Source: an uncultured Flavobacterium sp. (lineage in GTDB: Bacteria > Bacteroidota > Bacteroidia > Flavobacteriales > Flavobacteriaceae). Taken from it: 8,557 bases of DNA. Positions 6,711 through 8,557 of this stretch are shown in pieces. The first letter of the stretch is position 1. Each line of letters opens with the position of its first letter. The notes under the pieces are model-generated. The model made no database searches. It was not told the DNA's origin and worked only from the letters and a program-made list of their open reading frames with translations. The position numbers and the translations under genes are program-made. The DNA lies in assembly GCA_946479395.1 (NCBI GenBank), contig CAMLFV010000118.1:1-8557 (forward strand). The letters run 5' to 3'.

Positions 6711-6734
6711 CTTTTTATTATATTTGATAAAAAG
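6711..6734 (+). promoter_or_regulatory. Candidate promoter with hairpin for the small gene at 6755
   Basis: TATATTTG (6719-6726) is a full match to the -7 consensus TAnnTTTG, 28 bases before the ATG. It forms exactly the loop between complementary 8-base arms CTTTTTAT (6711-6718) and ATAAAAAG (6727-6734). No -33 TTG is evident. The hairpin is AT-only apart from its closing pair and lacks a following T-run, so it is a poor terminator for namZ. No other terminator is seen after namZ. Confidence 0.35.
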
Positions 6735-6754
6735 TTAAAAAAAGGTAATTTGTT

Positions 6755-6970
6755 ATGAATACAACAAACGCTATAATTGCTATCATTGATCGTTTTCAAT
6801 CTCTTTATGAGTGGTTTCTTCGAATTTTAGGTCGAGTGGTTGACTTATTTGAACGATTTAAAGAGTTTATCTTAAATTTGGTTGAATACGTTATAAACAC
6901 GTTCGATAATGAAGAAGATGCGCACAATTTCTTAAAGAACTATTTAGACAACGAACATAGTTTCATATAA
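6755..6970 (+). CDS. Small hypothetical protein, 71 residues
   Basis: I do not recognise this family. The protein is a single helical-looking chain. Residues 1-48 alternate hydrophobic and charged residues (IIAIIDRFQSLYEWFLRIL, then VVDLFERFKEFILNLVEYV), suggesting a long amphipathic helix or membrane-surface association rather than a true transmembrane span. The tail (50-69) is acidic, with FDNEEDAHNFLKNYLDNE. It has no cysteine, signal peptide or metal motif. Support for a real gene comes from an ATG with an AAAGG-containing leader, a plausible -7 box, a clean terminator 6 bases after the stop and no competing frame. It might be co-transcribed with namZ (80 bases upstream) but more likely has its own promoter. 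Confidence 0.65.
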   Translation: MNTTNAIIAIIDRFQSLYEWFLRILGRVVDLFERFKEFILNLVEYVINTFDNEEDAHNFLKNYLDNEHSFI

Positions 6971-6975
6971 AACTT

Positions 6976-7003
6976 AAATGCCTTTTTTACAAAGGCATTT
7001 TCT
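6976..7003 (+). terminator. Terminator shared by the small gene and ykgJ-like gene
   Basis: A perfect 10-bp stem pairs 6976-6985 (AAATGCCTTT) with 6991-7000 around TTTAC and continues into TTCTTTTT. It ends the small plus-strand gene. The last codons of the convergent minus-strand gene (Met-Pro-Leu-stop) lie in the loop and 3' arm, so the hairpin is partly coding for the other gene. Read in the minus direction it is followed by AAGTTTT and may work weakly. Confidence 0.8.
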
Positions 7004-7481
7004 TTTTCATTTCTTCCACAACAGCAAAAGCAGCCGGACAAATTTCAACATTCTTTAAGGTAAGATTACTTATCTGCTGAAACTTTTTCCTATCAGTATG
7101 CGGAAATTCTCTGCAAGCTTTTGGTCGTACATCATAAATCATACAGTAATTTTCGTGATCTAAAAACGTACACGGAACACTTTGAAGCACATAATCGTTA
7201 TCCTCATCAATTCGCAAATATTGGCTTATAAACTGTTGCGGTTTTTGGCGCAAATGTTTTGCAATACGTTCAATATCTGCCAAAGTAAACAAAGGTCCAG
7301 TGGTTTTACAACAATTGGCACACTTTAAACAATCGGTCTTTTTAAACACATCGTCATGAATAAGCTGCATTTTGTAATCTAAATCTTTGGGCGTTTTTTT
7401 CTTTAGCTTATCAAAATACTTCTTGTTTTCTGTATGCTTATCTTTTGCTAACTTTGGTAATTGTTTTAAATACTGTTCCAT
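6987..7481 (-). CDS. YkgJ family cysteine-cluster protein (putative metal-binding)
   Basis: A 164-residue cytoplasmic protein of the YkgJ/PF03692 family, small cysteine-rich proteins believed to chelate zinc or an iron-sulfur centre. The function is not established. From the ATG at 7481 the eight cysteines are at 51, 54, 57, 58, 104, 113, 123 and 148. They give CLKCANCC (51-58), then VPCTFLDHENYCMIYDVRPKAC ending at 123 (the family's second cluster) and a late ICPA (147-150). I prefer the ATG at 7481 over an in-frame TTG at 7499: homologues start near MEQYL-like sequence, and the TTG falls inside a perfect -7 promoter box. The gene stands alone and converges on the small gene at 6755, its stop lying in the shared terminator hairpin. 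Confidence 0.92.
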   Translation of the reverse strand: MEQYLKQLPKLAKDKHTENKKYFDKLKKKTPKDLDYKMQLIHDDVFKKTDCLKCANCCKTTGPLFTLADIERIAKHLRQKPQQFISQYLRIDEDNDYVLQSVPCTFLDHENYCMIYDVRPKACREFPHTDRKKFQQISNLTLKNVEICPAAFAVVEEMKKKMPL

Positions 7482-7496
7482 TGCAATTTTAAAATA

Positions 7497-7504
7497 CAAA
7501 ATTA
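7497..7504 (-). promoter_or_regulatory. -7 promoter box of the ykgJ-like gene
   Basis: On the minus strand this reads TAATTTTG, a full match to TAnnTTTG, 15 bases before the ATG at 7481. A transcript starting about 6 bases downstream would exclude the alternative TTG start at 7499. No clear -33 TTG is seen. Confidence 0.5.
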
Positions 7505-7534
7505 CAAAAAATAAATACCTACATTTAAACTTTT

Positions 7535-7646
7535 AACCACATAGAATTTGATTGTTTTTATTTAGTAAAAAGGCTACATAGTTTTATAAATAATTAACTA
7601 TGCTTTTAAAAAGACGAAAACTAAAAATCTATGTTTCTATGTGGTT
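7535..7646. repeat. 112-bp palindromic intergenic element
   Basis: The ends AACCACATAGAA (7535-7546) and TTCTATGTGGTT (7635-7646) are perfect 12-bp inverted repeats. Inside, TTTAGT (7561-7566) pairs with ACTAAA (7620-7625), AAAAG (7568-7572) with CTTTT (7603-7607), and CATAGTT (7577-7583) with AACTATG (7596-7602), so the whole element can fold into one long interrupted hairpin. Repeats with AACCACATAG ends are common between genes in Flavobacterium-like genomes. An open frame through its right half (7600-7662) is an accidental extension of the methyltransferase frame. Confidence 0.75.
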
Positions 7647-7662
7647 GCAGAAAATTAATTAT

Positions 7663-8373
7663 ATGTTTAAAGATCTTTTTGGCAAAGCAATGCTGGATTA
7701 CGTACAAAATAATCAGCCTGAAAATTTAATTACCGAAACAAACATTAGCGAGGCCGATGAAATGGATGTTTCTTATCTTTTTCGATCATTTAAAGATATG
7801 CCTAAATTAGAGCAGAAAGCATTGAAGCTTGCAAAAGGAGACATTCTGGATGTTGGTTGTGGTGCTGGAAGCCATGCACTTTATTTACAGGAAAAAGGGC
7901 TGAATGTTTTAGCGATTGATATATCTGCAAATGCTGTTGAAACATGTAAAATTCGTGGGATTGAAAATGCGATGCAGATTGATATTTTACAAGTTGATGA
8001 TTCGGAAAAATTCGATACGATTTTGTTATTGATGAACGGAACCGGAATTTTTGGGAAATTGAAGAATATCGATCAATACTTATCCAAATTAAAAAGTTTA
8101 TTGAATGATAATGGACAGATTTTAATTGACAGTTCAGACATTATTTATATGTTTGATGAAGACGATGATGGTGGAAAATGGATTCCTATGTACGGTGATT
8201 ATTACGGCGAACTCACGTTTAATATATCATACAAAGGCGAAAAAGAAGAGCCTTTTAATTGGTTGTATTTAGATTTTAATACATTGCAAAATGCCTGTAT
8301 GGCTCAAAATTTAAAGTGCGAGTTGATTTTAGAAGGATCTAATTTTGATTATTTGGCTAGAATTACAAAATAA
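7663..8373 (+). CDS. Class I SAM-dependent methyltransferase, substrate unknown
   Basis: A 236-residue cytoplasmic methyltransferase with a Rossmann-like fold. Motif I is ILDVGCGAGSHA (61-72), the SAM-ribose acidic residue is D86 in LAIDIS (83-88), and LLLMNGTGIFGKL (121-133) takes the place of motif IV. A long segment at about 160-205, with an acidic EDDDGG turn, probably forms the substrate lid. Homologues I remember in Flavobacteriaceae start with a KDLFGKA-like N-terminus. The frame is open back to an ATG at 7600, but the first 21 codons from there (MLLKRRKLKIYVSMW...) are translated from the palindromic repeat, so I place the start at 7663, after the A/T-rich leader. It is flanked by repeats on both sides and shares no operon. 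The substrate cannot be deduced. Confidence 0.9.
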   Translation: MFKDLFGKAMLDYVQNNQPENLITETNISEADEMDVSYLFRSFKDMPKLEQKALKLAKGDILDVGCGAGSHALYLQEKGLNVLAIDISANAVETCKIRGIENAMQIDILQVDDSEKFDTILLLMNGTGIFGKLKNIDQYLSKLKSLLNDNGQILIDSSDIIYMFDEDDDGGKWIPMYGDYYGELTFNISYKGEKEEPFNWLYLDFNTLQNACMAQNLKCELILEGSNFDYLARITK

Positions 8374-8389
8374 ATTATTACTTTTTTTT

Positions 8390-8450
8390 ACCACGAATTC
8401 CACAGATTCTCACAGATAGAAAAATCTTTTTAATCTTATAAATCTGTGGT
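8390..8450. repeat. Palindromic repeat of the CACAGATT family
   Basis: CCACAGATT (8400-8408) and AATCTGTGG (8441-8449) are perfect 9-bp inverted repeats, with outer ACCA (8390-8393) near the left end and TGGT at the right end. CACAGAT recurs at 8401 and 8411, 10 bases apart. The centre is AT-rich. It resembles a dispersed AACCACAGATT-type repeat known from flavobacterial intergenic regions and differs from the element at 7535. It directly follows the methyltransferase stop and may stabilise its transcript end. Confidence 0.6.
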
Positions 8451-8475
8451 TGATAAAACTACAGAAACTTGAATA

Positions 8476-8503
8476 AAAAAGAGAAGCAGTTGCTTCTCTT
8501 TTT
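8476..8503. terminator. Bidirectional-looking Rho-independent terminator
   Basis: GAGAAGC (8481-8487) pairs with GCTTCTC (8492-8498) around AGTT, and A5 (8476-8480) pairs with T5 (8499-8503). Either strand ends in a T-run (six T on the minus strand after the stem), so it can end the methyltransferase transcript from the left and a minus-strand gene from the right. Confidence 0.8.
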
Positions 8504-8557
8504 ACATCATATATTTCATTATAATGCCTTGTATTTCGCTTTTAAAATCTTCTGATT
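8502..8557 (-). CDS. Possible C-terminal end of a minus-strand gene, cut by the window edge
   Basis: Read on the minus strand from the right edge, one frame stays open for 18 residues, SEDFKSEIQGIIMKYMM with a preceding partial codon, to a TAA at 8502-8504 that abuts the terminator. This is the usual position for a stop in this genome. A second frame gives NQKILKAKYKAL and stops at 8519-8521, which is also acceptable. The presence of a terminator facing left supports some minus-strand gene here, but the fragment is too short to identify and the choice of frame is uncertain. Confidence 0.3.
   Translation of the reverse strand, partial: SEDFKSEIQGIIMKYMM

Noticed and set aside
6711..6734. Terminator for namZ
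   Set aside because: The stem is nearly all A-T and is followed by TTAAAAAAAGG rather than a T-run, so termination is unlikely.
7482..7499. Six-codon N-terminal extension of the ykgJ-like protein from a TTG
   Set aside because: The TTG lies inside a perfect -7 promoter box and homologues as I recall them begin near the ATG at 7481.
7600..7662. Twenty-one-codon N-terminal extension of the methyltransferase
   Set aside because: These codons come from the palindromic repeat and the family N-terminus fits the ATG at 7663.

Overview
The window reads as chromosomal DNA of a low-GC member of the Bacteroidota, most likely a Flavobacteriaceae close to Flavobacterium, Myroides or Paenimyroides. The basis is the AT-rich composition, A-rich leaders without clear Shine-Dalgarno sequences, several matches to the Bacteroidota -7 promoter box TAnnTTTG, and protein families typical of this group. 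I could not run any search, so family calls rest on recognised motifs and on memory of related proteins.

Layout, left to right. A terminator for a gene outside the left edge (31-55) is followed by a terminator (87-116) and a large minus-strand gene for an acyl-CoA carboxylase beta subunit of the methylcrotonyl-CoA type (147-1790). A divergent intergenic region (1791-1952) carries a 19-bp perfect palindrome and a promoter for a two-gene plus-strand phosphate operon: a DUF47/PhoU-like accessory protein (1953-2597) and a PiT phosphate transporter (2618-3727), closed by a strong terminator. A 441-bp non-coding stretch (3728-4168) holds two diverged copies of one palindromic repeat family. Next come a minus-strand LolC/LolE-type ABC permease (4169-5407, TTG start) and a divergent plus-strand exo-N-acetylmuramidase of the NamZ/DUF1343 family (5412-6674). 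Their start codons are only 4 bp apart. A small orphan gene (6755-6970) converges on a YkgJ-type cysteine-cluster protein (minus strand, true start probably 7481). A class I methyltransferase (true start probably 7663, end 8373) is bracketed by two palindromic repeat elements of different families. The right edge has a bidirectional-looking terminator and possibly the last codons of a minus-strand gene.

Working together: only DUF47 plus PiT form an evident functional unit (phosphate uptake). The permease (lipoprotein release) and NamZ (peptidoglycan recycling) are both envelope genes sharing a head-to-head promoter zone, but a functional link is only inferred. The rest is a housekeeping or accessory mix. 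I see no phage, transposase, CRISPR array, RNA gene or defence system. The most interesting features are a GC-rich repeat inserted in frame into namZ, the operator-like palindrome before the phosphate operon, and the overlapping divergent promoters at 5.4 kb.
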